A DNA stretch of 64,000 bases, taken from contig NZ_JBEWYP010000001.1 in assembly GCF_040566555.1 (NCBI RefSeq), positions 372,001 to 436,000 on the forward strand. The letters are read 5' to 3'. The position numbers were made by a program, and so were the translations under genes. Of the stretch, positions 33,848 through 43,296 are shown piece by piece. The notes below the pieces were generated by a model. It had not been told where the DNA came from, did no database searches, and saw only the letters and a program-made list of their open reading frames with translations. Numbering within the stretch: the first letter of the stretch is position 1; each line of letters begins with the position of its first letter. The stretch comes from Sediminicola sp040566555 (GTDB lineage Bacteria; Bacteroidota; Bacteroidia; Flavobacteriales; Flavobacteriaceae).

Positions 33848-34714
33848 TCAATGATATAGAGAGAAAAGTTCTGTTGCTTTATTGTAAGTAGCTTCAAATG
33901 TCATCCAATTTACGCCGGTATCCGACCTTTCTTTAGTGAAGTATGATAGCATCTTTTCGGTGGGCATATTTCCTGTAAGTTCATCTTTGGCCATGGGACA
34001 CCCTCCAAAACCTTGAATGGCCCCATCAAATCTTCGGCACCCGGCCTTATAGGCAGCATCTACCTTTTCATGCCATCTGGAAGGTGTGGTATGCAAATGA
34101 GCACCAAATTCAATTTCAGGATATTTGGGTATTAGATTAGAAAATAGGTAATTGATCACTTCTGGAGTAGAGGATCCTACTGTATCTGAAAGGGACAATA
34201 TCCTAACTCCCATATCCGCAAGTTTTTCAGTCCACTCCCCCACTATATCCACATCCCATGGGTCCCCATAAGGATTTCCAAAACCCATGGAAATATAGGT
34301 GACCACTTCCTTATTGGACGCCTTGGCCAAGCTCAGGATTTCTTTTAAGGTGGTAACGGACTCTGCTATGGTTTTATGGGTATTCCGCATTTGGAAGTTT
34401 TCGGAAATGGAAAAAGGATACCCCAAATAATCTATGGCATCGTGCTGACATGCATCCTCAGCCCCCCTCACATTGGCCACAATGGCCAGCAACTTACTTT
34501 GGGATCTGCTGAGATCCAGGCCTGCCAATACTTCTGCAGTATCCGCCATTTGGGGAATTGCCTTAGGGGATACGAAACTACCAAAATCGATAGTATCAAA
34601 ACCACAGCGCAACAGCGCTTGTATATACTTTATTTTGCTCTCTGTAGGGATAAAAGCCTTTATTCCCTGCATGGCATCTCTGGGACATTCTATAATTTTG
34701 ACCTTTTCGGACAT
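33848..34714 (-). CDS. Hydroxymethylglutaryl-CoA lyase
   Basis: Cleaves HMG-CoA to acetyl-CoA and acetoacetate, the last step of leucine degradation. The 288-residue TIM-barrel protein has IIECPRDAMQGIK (metal and catalytic Arg-Asp pair), the DFGSFVSPKAIPQMADTAEV loop, SLSDTVG, GAHLHTT (metal His-x-His) and the active-site cysteine loop GGCPMAKDELTGNMPTE. It lies 33 nt downstream of the LysE gene and may be co-transcribed with it, although TAATTTTG at 34736-34743 could be its own -7 box. Confidence 0.93.
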   Translation of the reverse strand: MSEKVKIIECPRDAMQGIKAFIPTESKIKYIQALLRCGFDTIDFGSFVSPKAIPQMADTAEVLAGLDLSRSQSKLLAIVANVRGAEDACQHDAIDYLGYPFSISENFQMRNTHKTIAESVTTLKEILSLAKASNKEVVTYISMGFGNPYGDPWDVDIVGEWTEKLADMGVRILSLSDTVGSSTPEVINYLFSNLIPKYPEIEFGAHLHTTPSRWHEKVDAAYKAGCRRFDGAIQGFGGCPMAKDELTGNMPTEKMLSYFTKERSDTGVNWMTFEATYNKATELFSLYH

Positions 34715-34746
34715 GAATATATTTTATGACGATTTCAAAATTACTA

Positions 34747-35373
34747 TTATTTATCCGAAAATAGGATATAAACCCCAATACCTACAAATACAAAAATCTG
34801 CAACCATTTTAAAAAATGGCCAACTCCTGAATGTTTGGTGATATAATCTGATATTGCTCCAGAAAGCAAAGCTATCAGTCCAAAAATGATAAATGAAACA
34901 ACCATAAACAACAAGCCCAAAACATAAAATTGAATTACAGTACTCAGCTCGTTACTGAATAAAAATCCAGGAAAAAAAGCTAAGAAAAAGATAGTGACCT
35001 TAGGATTGAGAACATTCATAATGAATCCCTTTCTAAACAGCTGCCACAGACTCTTTTTTGCAATGTGCGTCTCCCCTAAATGAATATCAGGCGCACTTTT
35101 AAAAACCATAAATGCCAAATAAAACAAATAAAGAGCTCCCAATAATTTAATACTAAAAAATATGGTCTCACTTCCTTTTATAATTGCCGATACACCAAAG
35201 GCCAATAAGGTGGTATGTATCAAACAGCCTGAGATCAATCCGGCGACTGTAGCTAACCCAAACTTTTTTCCGTAGGTTATGCTTTGCATCAAAACATATA
35301 TATTATCGGGACCGGGGGCTACTGCCAGAGCAGCTGTTGCCATTACAAAGGCGTATAAAATCTCGTAGTTCAA
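34747..35373 (-). CDS. LysE/RhtB family amino-acid exporter
   Basis: A 208-residue inner-membrane protein with six predicted helices. The N-terminal signature APGPDNIYVLMQSITYGKKFGLATVAGLISGCLIHT is the LysE/RhtB hallmark, and NVLNPKVTIFFLAFFPGF follows in the middle. Such proteins export basic or neutral amino acids or homoserine lactones. The frame opens with TTG at 35373; there is no ATG near enough to retain the first helix. Divergent from the Dabb gene and upstream of HMG-CoA lyase, which might point to amino-acid catabolism (inference). Confidence 0.92.
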   Translation of the reverse strand: MNYEILYAFVMATAALAVAPGPDNIYVLMQSITYGKKFGLATVAGLISGCLIHTTLLAFGVSAIIKGSETIFFSIKLLGALYLFYLAFMVFKSAPDIHLGETHIAKKSLWQLFRKGFIMNVLNPKVTIFFLAFFPGFLFSNELSTVIQFYVLGLLFMVVSFIIFGLIALLSGAISDYITKHSGVGHFLKWLQIFVFVGIGVYILFSDK

Positions 35374-35448
35374 TAGCTTAGTTTATAAATTCCAAAATAC
35401 GAATTAAGAAATACAGTTAAGGTATTTTTTCTATCTTGAACAAAAAAA

Positions 35449-35865
35449 ATGAAAGTTCTATTTGCTGTTCCCTTTGTAATAATATTACTAATGCTAGGCT
35501 TTACCGCCCCAACTAAAATGGCCCAACCTTTAAAAGCAAACAATATACAAACACAAGACAGTGTCTTAAGACATGTAGTGCTTTTTAAATTTAAGAAAGG
35601 CACCACCAAATCTGAAATAACAACAGTTGAGGAGGCTTTTAATGCGCTCCCGAGCAAAATAAAAGCAATACATTCCTATGAATGGGGTTTGAACAATAGC
35701 CCAGAAGAATTAAATAAAGGTTTTACACATTGCTATTTATTGACCTTTAAAACAGAAGAGGACCGGGGCATTTATCTTCCTCATCCAGACCATAAAGCAT
35801 TTGGTGCAGTGCTTACTCCGTATCTTGAAGATGTGCTGGTAGTAGATTACTGGACGCATCAATAG
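35449..35865 (+). CDS. Dabb family (stress-responsive alpha/beta barrel) protein
   Basis: A 138-residue protein with an N-terminal hydrophobic signal (about 1-22) and a Dabb ferredoxin-like domain (about 40-138): VLRHVVLFKFKKGTT, NALPSKIKAIHSYEWGLNNS, FTHCYLLTFKTEEDRGIYLPHPDHKAFG and VLVVDYW. The HPDH pattern is the usual family signature. Dabb proteins are dimeric barrels, some with cyclase or monooxygenase-like roles; here it is probably exported. It converges on pyrD with a 10-nt gap and no terminator in between. Confidence 0.88.
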   Translation: MKVLFAVPFVIILLMLGFTAPTKMAQPLKANNIQTQDSVLRHVVLFKFKKGTTKSEITTVEEAFNALPSKIKAIHSYEWGLNNSPEELNKGFTHCYLLTFKTEEDRGIYLPHPDHKAFGAVLTPYLEDVLVVDYWTHQ

Positions 35866-35875
35866 GTCTTACGCC

Positions 35876-36916
35876 CTATAGTTGTGACCTTAAGATAGCC
35901 TTATTTATTTTCTTTGCCAGGCCTGGTCCTTCATAGACAAAACCAGTCCAGACTTGGACAAGATCTGCACCTGCAGCCAATTTTTCCAGGGCGTCTTCTC
36001 CGGAGTGTATGCCTCCTACCCCTATAATAGGAAAGGCCTTGTTGCTTTTCTCGGAAAGAAATCGGATAACTTCTGTGCTTCTATTAGTCAATGGCTTACC
36101 ACTTAACCCACCCATTTCCTCAGAAAGCGTAAGGTGTGATTTTAAATTTTCCCTTCCTATGGTGGTATTGGTAGCGATAATGCCATCAATTTTGGTGTCG
36201 GCAACAATCTGTATAATATCCAACAATTGGCTATCCGTAAGATCTGGCGCTATTTTTAAAAGGATAGGTCTTTCCTTCACCGCCTTGTTTAATGCCAATT
36301 TAGTGTTCTCTTTCTTCAATTCTTTCAACAGGGCAGTCAATGGCTCTTTATCTTGTAATTCCCTTAACCCAGGGGTATTTGGAGAACTCACATTTACAAC
36401 AAAATAGTCCACGTAATCAAAAAGGGCATCAAAACAAATTAAATAATCTTTTACAGCTTCCTTATTAGGGGTGACTTTGTTTTTTCCAATATTACCACCT
36501 ATGAGTACCCTATGCTCTTTCTTTAATTGTTCCACAGCATCAAAGACACCGAGGTTATTAAATCCCATTCTATTGATAATCGCCTTGTCATCTGGCAGTC
36601 GAAACAGTCTTTTTTTAGGGTTGCCTTCTTGAGGTTTAGGAGTCAATGTCCCTATTTCCACAAAGCCAAAACCAAAATTTGCCAACTCATTATAGAGCAC
36701 GGCATTTTTATCGAAGCCTGCCGCCAACCCTACCGGGTTTTTAAATTTCAATCCAAAAACTTCCCGTTCCAATCTTGGGTCTTCCAAAACATAAAGAGAT
36801 CTGAACAATCCAGAAAAACCAATCTTGGAAAATAACTTGATCATAGTGAATGAAAAATGATGGACCATTTCAGGATCAAAAAGAAAAAATAAGGGTCTTA
36901 GAATAAGCTTGTACAT
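35876..36916 (-). CDS. pyrD: Dihydroorotate dehydrogenase (quinone), class 2
   Basis: Oxidises dihydroorotate to orotate in pyrimidine synthesis, passing electrons to the quinone pool at the inner face of the membrane. The 346-residue protein starts with the amphipathic membrane-attachment helices (KLILRPLFFLFDPEMVHHFSF), followed by NPVGLAAGFDKN, GFGFVEIGTLTP, NRMGFNN, VNVSSPNTPGLR (catalytic Ser of class 2), KIAPD, and the FMN phosphate site GVGGIHSGEDA. A TATTTTTG box lies 20 nt upstream. Confidence 0.97.
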   Translation of the reverse strand: MYKLILRPLFFLFDPEMVHHFSFTMIKLFSKIGFSGLFRSLYVLEDPRLEREVFGLKFKNPVGLAAGFDKNAVLYNELANFGFGFVEIGTLTPKPQEGNPKKRLFRLPDDKAIINRMGFNNLGVFDAVEQLKKEHRVLIGGNIGKNKVTPNKEAVKDYLICFDALFDYVDYFVVNVSSPNTPGLRELQDKEPLTALLKELKKENTKLALNKAVKERPILLKIAPDLTDSQLLDIIQIVADTKIDGIIATNTTIGRENLKSHLTLSEEMGGLSGKPLTNRSTEVIRFLSEKSNKAFPIIGVGGIHSGEDALEKLAAGADLVQVWTGFVYEGPGLAKKINKAILRSQL

Positions 36917-36936
36917 GAATTCCTTTAAAATTTTAA

Positions 36937-36944
36937 CAAAAATA
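36937..36944 (-). promoter_or_regulatory. pyrD promoter, -7 element
   Basis: TATTTTTG on the minus strand, 20 nt upstream of the start. Confidence 0.45.
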
Positions 36945-37002
36945 CAAACTCATAACTTGTGGAAAGAGGTATCACCACTAAATTATTAACATCTAGACAA
37001 AG

Positions 37003-37422
37003 TTATTCAGGGATAGGTTCAATTTTCAAAGGCGTCCTTACAGCCTCGTGGCATAACTCAACATATCTTTGGTATTGCTTCTGGTTAAATAAAGCTAGAA
37101 GCTTTTGATCATAAGATCTGGAAATATGAACTATTTTACTTTCCAGCACCTTAAATTTAACTGCCAGTTCGGTCAATTCCTCTGGGGTAGCTTGTGGATG
37201 TGTCTCCAAAAGATTTTTGATCTCCTGCTCTAATGGGGAGGTCTCCATGTCCAGTGAAGTTCTTAACTCATTCATTTTTGCAACCTGATCATCTTTCAAT
37301 TGAAAAACTTGGATAATGGTCTCAGCGTCCCTTCCTCCAATTCCCAGGGTACATTCTTGGGCTATTCCAATACTGCACAGGAAAAATAATACTATCAATG
37401 CCTTTCCTTCTCTTAACCACAT
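37003..37422 (-). CDS. Small secreted helical protein, unknown function
   Basis: A 139-residue protein with a signal peptide (about 1-21, GIAQE). The mature part is almost wholly helical, with VFQLKDDQVAKMNELRTSLDMETSPLEQEIKNLLETHPQATPEELTELAVKFKVLESKIVHISRSYDQKLLALFNQKQYQRYVELC. This resembles the Spy/CpxP/LTxxQ-type periplasmic helical proteins in length and in the (K/Q)xxxL...LF...QxxxY pattern, but no exact LTxxQ motif is present. Two Cys in the mature chain. Function unassigned. Confidence 0.72.
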   Translation of the reverse strand: MWLREGKALIVLFFLCSIGIAQECTLGIGGRDAETIIQVFQLKDDQVAKMNELRTSLDMETSPLEQEIKNLLETHPQATPEELTELAVKFKVLESKIVHISRSYDQKLLALFNQKQYQRYVELCHEAVRTPLKIEPIPE

Positions 37423-37518
37423 ATCCTAAGTACTGCTTAACTGGTTTGAGATGCTAAGATATAAACAGAATTCCATAGTTATGTCTTGTTTCCAGCTAAA
37501 TGATTCCCAAGTTGGCAT

Positions 37519-37548
37519 AAAAAAGGGCCACTTCTAGCAGTGGCCCTT
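37519..37548 (-). terminator. Intrinsic terminator of the TonB-receptor gene
   Basis: AAGGGCCACT / AGTGGCCCTT hairpin with a 6-nt loop; an A-run on the plus strand becomes the U-run of the minus transcript. Confidence 0.88.
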
Positions 37549-37570
37549 GGATTATTACTTATTGTTTATA

Positions 37571-40429
37571 TTATTTTAGCGTAAAACTCACCCTGGCAAA
37601 TAAGAAACGTCCACCAATTCCAAATTGCTGGGCCCTTCTAGACCAATCGAAACGACCAGAACTTCGGTTACCAAAAGATTCTTCTGCCCTATCTGGATAG
37701 ATATCAAAAAGGTTGTTAGCCCCTAAGGTAAAGGTTAAGGCGTCCGTTGCCTTATAGCCAACAGACAAATCTGTCACTACTTTAGTGCCAAATACCTGTT
37801 GGTTAGCAACCGTTGTTGTCGCTTCGGTCACCTCTCCAAAATACACATTTCGTAAAAAGATGATGAATTTATCAGAAGTAAGGCTATTGGACAAGTTAAT
37901 TTTGGTCCTAGGAACAGCTTCTTCTAAATACACTCTACTATCCTCGGGAAAATACGTACCTACCAAGCCAGCATTACGTAATACTTGTGAGGCATTGATA
38001 TCCCCTACCTTTTTAGTTTTAGAAAAAGTACCAGCCAGATCAGATTTTAAACGCCAAGAGATACCTAAATCTGTCCGATGGGTAATCACCACATCCAAAC
38101 CTTTGGATTCCGTATCTATGGCATTGGCAAAGAAAGAAGCTGCGGTAGCATTGGCTTGTCTCAAAAGATTATCCAATTCGCTACCAGTTCCTGGACCACT
38201 AAATTGACCAGTATAAACAACCCTATCATTGATTTTTACGAAATAACCATCTACAGTTACCGATAAATTGGCTTCTGGAATATTTGCCGTCATACCCAAA
38301 CTAACACTACTCGACGTCTCCTCCTTCAACTGAGGGATCCCCAATAAGTCTGCAGCCCTACTATCATTGGCAAATGTTCCCACTTCTTGAGGGTTCCCTT
38401 GATTATCGAATATCGTAGAGGTGGAATTGAAATTAATCTGATGCAACGATGGAGCTCTAAAACCTGTATTTACTGCACCCCGAATGTTAAAATTGCCAGT
38501 CACTTTATATCTTGAGGCCAATTTAAAATTGATGGTCGATCCAAAATCACTGTAATTTTCAAATCTAGTAGCGAAACTTGCTAGAAAAGCTTCTGAAAAA
38601 TCGGCCTCTACATCAAAATATCCAGCTACACTACTTCTTCCTCTGGACAATTCATTACTTGGAGAAAATCCAGGAAAGACTTGTGACCCCCCAGGTCTTC
38701 CAGCTCCAAAAAAATCTTGTGAGGCTGTTTGCGAAGCTAATTTAATCACTTGTCCATTAGCTGTATATTGGGCATAAGAAGGCTCTTCCCCTGCTACAAT
38801 CTCATAATTCTCAACCCTATATTCAGCACCAAAAGCAATGTTCAGCCCAGACATCACATCATCAAAAAACTGAGTGATGTCTAAATTTGTCGTGTTCTGC
38901 GCAAAAGAAAATCCTCCTGCATCAAAAGTGGTAGGAGAGGCATTTTGCAACGAGGCATTAAAGGTATTACCAATGGTATACAAAAAGGCATTTTTTCCAT
39001 AAGTATTACTAAAATCCACACTCCAATCCCCAACCAATCCTTTGATTCCTAGAGATAAAGATCTATCCTTAATATTGGAATTGATCTCAGGCAGAAATCC
39101 ATTAATATAAGCTGGAGTATAGGTTCTACTCTGATTTGGCAATCTATAGAATCCCGCTGAATTTCCTATTCTGGAACTTATCCCCGCAAAAGAGTATACC
39201 TCAGTTCCACTATCATCCACGGGTAAGGAAAAGTTGACAAACAACCGCCCACCTCTTAAAGCAGACTGCCCAACTCTCATGTTATAATCACTTCGTTGTT
39301 GCCCTCTGGCAGCAAGCTCTGCCTCCGTGTTATCCGCAGACAACAAAGTTCTTAGTTCCTCTTTGGTAGAAGCCCCATTTCTATTGATTCCTGCTTGATC
39401 AGTATACTGTATAACATCGTTTACATCATCATCCAACAAATTTGCAATATTATACCCATCATTATTGGCTACTCTTTCCACCGTATTGTACAAATTAAAG
39501 ATAGAGCCTTCCCATTCCTTCATTCTGCTATAATCTTCCCGCACATCAAAATCCCCAGAAAAAGTCATAAAACCACCATTGTCACCCAAAGGAAGACCAT
39601 AACTACCGGCAATGTTTGTAGTTTCTCCATCAGAACCACCCGTTTGGTCATTGGCATTTTTGGAAAAATTGGCTCCCGTAGTTACTGTAGTGGTCAATTC
39701 ATTGACTGATTTGTTCAACACAATATTGATCACCCCTGCTATGGCATCTGACCCGTACTGCGCAGCAGCACCATCACGCAATACTTCTATTCTTTGTATT
39801 GCGGCGGCAGGTATGGCATTTAGATCCGTACCCACACTACCTCTACCGAACGTACCATTAACATTAACCAAGGAGGAGGTATGACGCCTTTTTCCATTGA
39901 TTAAAACCAAAACCTGATCCGGTCCCAAGCCCCTTAATGATGCGGGGTCAATATGATCTGTTCCATCGGAAATGGTCTGCGTATTGGAAGTAAAGGAAGG
40001 AGCCACATAATTCAATATCTGGTTCAGGTTAACTTGCGGAGCCACATTATTGAGTTCTTTCATATCTATAACATCCACTGGAACAGTACTCTCCGTCGCT
40101 GTCCTATTTGGATTACGAGATCCCACAATGATTACTTCAGAGAGCGCTACCCCTGAAAGTAATGTGACCTGCATTGGTGTGCTGGTAGCCACCATTTCTT
40201 TTTTCTCAAAGCCGATATAAGAGAATACTAGCATATCCCCAACCTCAGCATTTATGGAGAATTTTCCATCAAAATCGGTCGTTGTACCTGTTGTGGTACC
40301 TTTCTTGACAACTGATGCCCCTGCTAAAGGCGCACCCTCATCATCATAAACAGTCCCTGTAATTTGGGCACTAGCGATGCTAAGAACGCCCAAAAAAAGC
40401 ACCATGAAAATCGAGTAATTTTTCTTCAT
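37571..40429 (-). CDS. TonB-dependent receptor with carboxypeptidase-like plug extension
   Basis: Outer-membrane active transporter. The ATG at 40429 (952 residues) is preferred to one 14 codons upstream because it begins the signal peptide (MKKNYSIFMVLFL...ASAQ). Next comes the CarboxypepD_reg-like domain ITGTVYDDEGAPLAGASVVKKGTTTGTTTDFDGKF (about 22-100), the plug (about 110-260) with SLRGLGPDQVLVLINGKRRH and the barrel ending ARVSFTLK. No SusD partner is adjacent, so it is not a classical SusCD pair; the N-terminal extension is otherwise Sus-like. Substrate unknown; could be siderophore, peptide or glycan. Confidence 0.95.
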   Translation of the reverse strand: MKKNYSIFMVLFLGVLSIASAQITGTVYDDEGAPLAGASVVKKGTTTGTTTDFDGKFSINAEVGDMLVFSYIGFEKKEMVATSTPMQVTLLSGVALSEVIIVGSRNPNRTATESTVPVDVIDMKELNNVAPQVNLNQILNYVAPSFTSNTQTISDGTDHIDPASLRGLGPDQVLVLINGKRRHTSSLVNVNGTFGRGSVGTDLNAIPAAAIQRIEVLRDGAAAQYGSDAIAGVINIVLNKSVNELTTTVTTGANFSKNANDQTGGSDGETTNIAGSYGLPLGDNGGFMTFSGDFDVREDYSRMKEWEGSIFNLYNTVERVANNDGYNIANLLDDDVNDVIQYTDQAGINRNGASTKEELRTLLSADNTEAELAARGQQRSDYNMRVGQSALRGGRLFVNFSLPVDDSGTEVYSFAGISSRIGNSAGFYRLPNQSRTYTPAYINGFLPEINSNIKDRSLSLGIKGLVGDWSVDFSNTYGKNAFLYTIGNTFNASLQNASPTTFDAGGFSFAQNTTNLDITQFFDDVMSGLNIAFGAEYRVENYEIVAGEEPSYAQYTANGQVIKLASQTASQDFFGAGRPGGSQVFPGFSPSNELSRGRSSVAGYFDVEADFSEAFLASFATRFENYSDFGSTINFKLASRYKVTGNFNIRGAVNTGFRAPSLHQINFNSTSTIFDNQGNPQEVGTFANDSRAADLLGIPQLKEETSSSVSLGMTANIPEANLSVTVDGYFVKINDRVVYTGQFSGPGTGSELDNLLRQANATAASFFANAIDTESKGLDVVITHRTDLGISWRLKSDLAGTFSKTKKVGDINASQVLRNAGLVGTYFPEDSRVYLEEAVPRTKINLSNSLTSDKFIIFLRNVYFGEVTEATTTVANQQVFGTKVVTDLSVGYKATDALTFTLGANNLFDIYPDRAEESFGNRSSGRFDWSRRAQQFGIGGRFLFARVSFTLK

Positions 40430-40554
40430 AATAGTGTTGTTTGAGTTAATAATCAATGTATAAGGTAACACTTTTATACCAATGTACTGATAATGAGTAA
40501 TCTAAAATTTTAATTTTGGGATGTTTGGAAGAATTCTTAAGTTCAACAAAATTG

Positions 40555-40562
40555 TATTTTTG
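40555..40562 (+). promoter_or_regulatory. pepT promoter, -7 element
   Basis: TATTTTTG, 14 nt before the pepT ATG, inside a GTTCAA...TTGAAC near-palindrome (40541-40565). Confidence 0.45.
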
Positions 40563-40576
40563 AACAAAAAGAAACG

Positions 40577-41806
40577 ATGCAGCATATCATAGACAGATTT
40601 ATCAATTATGTTACCATAGACACCCAAAGTGATTCAAGTTCCAACACCACTCCAAGCACTTCCAAGCAATGGAATTTGGCCAATAAACTAGTAGAGGAGT
40701 TAAAAGAAATTGGGATGCAGGATGTAACCATTGATGAAAACGCCTATATCATGGCCACCCTACCAAGTAATACCGAAAAACAGGTCCCTACCATAGGATT
40801 TATTTCACATTTTGATACCTCCCCCGATTTTAGTGGCACCAACGTAAAACCACAGATCATTAAGAATTATGATGGGAAAGATATTGTCCTTAATGAAGAA
40901 AAGGGGATTATTTTATCGCCATCCTATTTCGATGATTTGCTTTTGTACAAGAACCAGACTCTTATTACCACGGATGGCACCACTCTCCTAGGGGCAGATG
41001 ACAAGGCAGGGGTTACAGAAATTGTAACGGCCATGGAATACCTCATCAATCATCCTGAAATTAAACACGGAAAAATCAGGGTAGGATTTACTCCCGATGA
41101 GGAAATTGGTCGTGGAGCCCATAAATTTGATGTTGCTAAATTTGGTGCCGATTGGGCCTATACTATGGATGGTAGCCAAATTGGGGAATTGGAATATGAG
41201 AATTTCAATGCGGCAGAGGCCAAAATTACCATCCATGGAAAAAGTGTCCATCCAGGATATGCCAAAGGAAAAATGGTAAATGCCATCTTGATAGCCCATG
41301 AATTTCTCAATCACTTACCACAAGCCGAAGTACCACAAAAAACTGCTGGTAGGGAAGGATTTTTTCATGTTCACCATATTCAGGGAGAAATTGAGTTGGC
41401 CACCATTGAATTGATCATCAGGGATCACGACCTAACCCTTTTCGAAAAACGCAAGCACGACTTACAAGCTATAGCAAACAAATTAAATGATCTATACGGC
41501 AATTACCTATCCTTGGAAATCAAAGATCAGTATTTCAATATGAAGGAAAAGGTAGAGCCCGTTTTTCATATTGTGGAATTAGCAAAAGAGGCAATGCTTT
41601 CGGTTGGAATTACGCCTATAATAAAACCTATACGAGGCGGAACGGACGGTTCCCAATTAAGCTATATGGGTCTTCCTTGCCCGAATATCTTTGCGGGAGG
41701 ACATAATTTCCATGGGAAATATGAATATGTCCCTGTTGAAAGTATGCAAAAAGCAGTAGAGGTCATCGTTAAGATATGCGAATTAAATTGTGCACAAACC
41801 AATTAA
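40577..41806 (+). CDS. pepT: Peptidase T (tripeptidase)
   Basis: Cytosolic zinc aminotripeptidase of the M20 family that removes the N-terminal residue from tripeptides. The 409-residue protein has the intact metal motifs ISHFDTSPDFSG (His-x-Asp), LGADDKAGVTEI (bridging Asp), FTPDEEIGRGAHKF (catalytic and ligand Glu), YTMDGSQIG and C-terminal His in FAGGHNFHGKYE. Its complete HxD site makes a useful contrast to the secreted M20 protein at 22170. The DUF1801 gene starts 2 nt later. Confidence 0.96.
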   Translation: MQHIIDRFINYVTIDTQSDSSSNTTPSTSKQWNLANKLVEELKEIGMQDVTIDENAYIMATLPSNTEKQVPTIGFISHFDTSPDFSGTNVKPQIIKNYDGKDIVLNEEKGIILSPSYFDDLLLYKNQTLITTDGTTLLGADDKAGVTEIVTAMEYLINHPEIKHGKIRVGFTPDEEIGRGAHKFDVAKFGADWAYTMDGSQIGELEYENFNAAEAKITIHGKSVHPGYAKGKMVNAILIAHEFLNHLPQAEVPQKTAGREGFFHVHHIQGEIELATIELIIRDHDLTLFEKRKHDLQAIANKLNDLYGNYLSLEIKDQYFNMKEKVEPVFHIVELAKEAMLSVGITPIIKPIRGGTDGSQLSYMGLPCPNIFAGGHNFHGKYEYVPVESMQKAVEVIVKICELNCAQTN

Positions 41807-41808
41807 AA

Positions 41809-42402
41809 ATGGACAAGTCAGAAAAAATAGAAGCCTTTTATAGCAAGGAACATCATTTTAAGGACGCCATAGTCCTTTTGCGCAGTTTGGCCAAACAGAC
41901 CGAATTGGAGGAGACCCTCAAATGGGGAGCTCCGGTCTATACTATCGACAATAAAAATGTTTTGGGTATTATGGCATTCAAGGAACACTTTGGCCTTTGG
42001 TTCTTCAATGGAGTATTTCTGAAAGATCCTAAGGGTGTCTTGGAAAATGCCCAAGAGGGGAAAACCAAAGCCATGAGGCATTGGAAGTTTAGTAGTATAG
42101 AAGAGATTGATGAAAAAGCGGTAATTCAATATATGGAGGAAGCCATTGTCAATCAAAAGAAGGGCAAGGTGTTACAAAAAGAAAAAAGTAGCTCCTTAAA
42201 AATGCCGGACTTATTAAAGGAAGGCTTGGAAAGCAATCCGGAAGCAAATAAACAGTTTCAACTACTTACCCCATACAAACAGAAAGAATACTACGAATAT
42301 ATTTCCACGGCAAAGCAAGAAAAGACCAAACTTACGAGGTTGGAAAAGAGCATGGCACTCATCCTTCAGGGAATAGGGCTTAATGACGCTTACAGGAAAT
42401 AG
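41809..42402 (+). CDS. DUF1801/YdeI (OmpD-associated) family protein
   Basis: A 197-residue soluble protein. The ATG at 41809 follows the pepT stop by two bases. Features are LKWGAPVYTIDNKNVLGIMAFKEHFGLWFFNG, the DUF1801 (YdhG-like) core, and the YdeI-type C-terminal segment QFQLLTPYKQKEYYEYISTAKQEKTKLTRLEK with a conserved Arg/Lys-rich helix. This family is widespread and function is unknown. Probably co-transcribed with pepT. Confidence 0.86.
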   Translation: MDKSEKIEAFYSKEHHFKDAIVLLRSLAKQTELEETLKWGAPVYTIDNKNVLGIMAFKEHFGLWFFNGVFLKDPKGVLENAQEGKTKAMRHWKFSSIEEIDEKAVIQYMEEAIVNQKKGKVLQKEKSSSLKMPDLLKEGLESNPEANKQFQLLTPYKQKEYYEYISTAKQEKTKLTRLEKSMALILQGIGLNDAYRK

Positions 42403-42407
42403 GATAT

Positions 42408-42440
42408 AAAAAAACACCAAAGGAAATCCTTTGGTGTTTC
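42408..42440. terminator. Bidirectional intrinsic terminator
   Basis: Perfect 13-bp arms AAACACCAAAGGA / TCCTTTGGTGTTT around AA, between the DUF1801 gene and yajC. Confidence 0.93.
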
Positions 42441-42461
42441 TAATATATACTTTGAGAAATA

Positions 42462-42755
42462 TTACTTCTTTTCCGGTTCAGGAGCGTTCAACTTTTTGCT
42501 CATCTCCATAGATATGGCAGAACGATCAAATTTGATCTTACCGGCCATGGTTTCCAAAATACAGGAAAAATCCTTGTCATTCAGTTCCATGATCTTTCCG
42601 TGCATACCACTTTTGGTAATAACTTTATCTCCTTTTTTTAATTGTTCCGCAAATTTCTTCTCGTCTTTTTGACGTTTCATTTGTGGGCGTATCATAAAAA
42701 AATAGGCCACTACAAAAATCAGTACAAGGGGAAGAAATGGATATTGTTCTAACAT
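42462..42755 (-). CDS. yajC: Preprotein translocase subunit YajC
   Basis: Accessory inner-membrane subunit of the SecDF-YajC complex. The 97-residue protein has one membrane helix (about 6-24, LPLVLIFVVAYFFMIRP) followed by the basic MKRQKDEKKFAEQLKKGDKVITKSGMHGKIMELND domain, the family signature. It lies 8 nt downstream of the DUF1573 gene in the nusB-DUF1573-yajC order common in Bacteroidota. Sec-export partners are not in the window. Confidence 0.96.
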   Translation of the reverse strand: MLEQYPFLPLVLIFVVAYFFMIRPQMKRQKDEKKFAEQLKKGDKVITKSGMHGKIMELNDKDFSCILETMAGKIKFDRSAISMEMSKKLNAPEPEKK

Positions 42756-42763
42756 TTTTTAAA

Positions 42764-43243
42764 TTATTTCTTTAATGGAATAGCAGCTCCTTGAGCTCCT
42801 TTTGGGTTAACAAAAGCCTGTATCCTTAGAATCTCAGTTCCTTTTGCGGTATTTGCTGTTACTGTAACAGTTTTGGTTACTTGATTTTGACCTGAACCAT
42901 TGAATTTCACCAACATCTGTCCAGTTTCACCTGGTGCAATTGGTGTGTTTTTAGGAAATTCGGGTACTGTACAACCACAAGTACTTTTTGCATCTGTGAT
43001 GATCAAAGGTGCGTCTCCTGTATTGGTAAAGAAAAAAATAGTCTCTTGGGGAGTATTTGCCTCAATAGAACCAAAATCGTGTTCAGTTTTATCAAAACTC
43101 ATAACAGGTAGGCTCTTGGCCGCTGTATCTCTTTCTGCCGCAACTTCAACATTTTCGGCATTGATTTTCGTGGACGCTTTTTCTTTACAAGAAAATAAAG
43201 CCAGTGCAGAAACTAAGCTTAAGGTAATGACTGTTCTTTTCAT
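42764..43243 (-). CDS. DUF1573 lipoprotein
   Basis: A 159-residue lipoprotein. The ATG at 43243 is preferred to an upstream one, since it opens the signal peptide whose lipobox ends LFSC (Cys at about 19). The DUF1573 Ig-like domain spans about residues 45-159 with FDKTEHDFGSIEANTPQETIFFFTNTGDAPLIITDAKSTCGCTVPEFPKNTPIAPGETGQMLVKFN. The CGC motif is the family's hallmark. Function unknown. Lies between nusB and yajC. Confidence 0.88.
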   Translation of the reverse strand: MKRTVITLSLVSALALFSCKEKASTKINAENVEVAAERDTAAKSLPVMSFDKTEHDFGSIEANTPQETIFFFTNTGDAPLIITDAKSTCGCTVPEFPKNTPIAPGETGQMLVKFNGSGQNQVTKTVTVTANTAKGTEILRIQAFVNPKGAQGAAIPLKK

Positions 43244-43296
43244 TTTTACTTTTCTATAATTGTTATTTAATGTTCTCAAAATTAAGGAATATTCTT

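Noticed and set aside
35370..35657. 95-codon minus-strand frame opposite the Dabb gene
   Set aside because: Shadow frame of a clear Dabb protein; no independent features.
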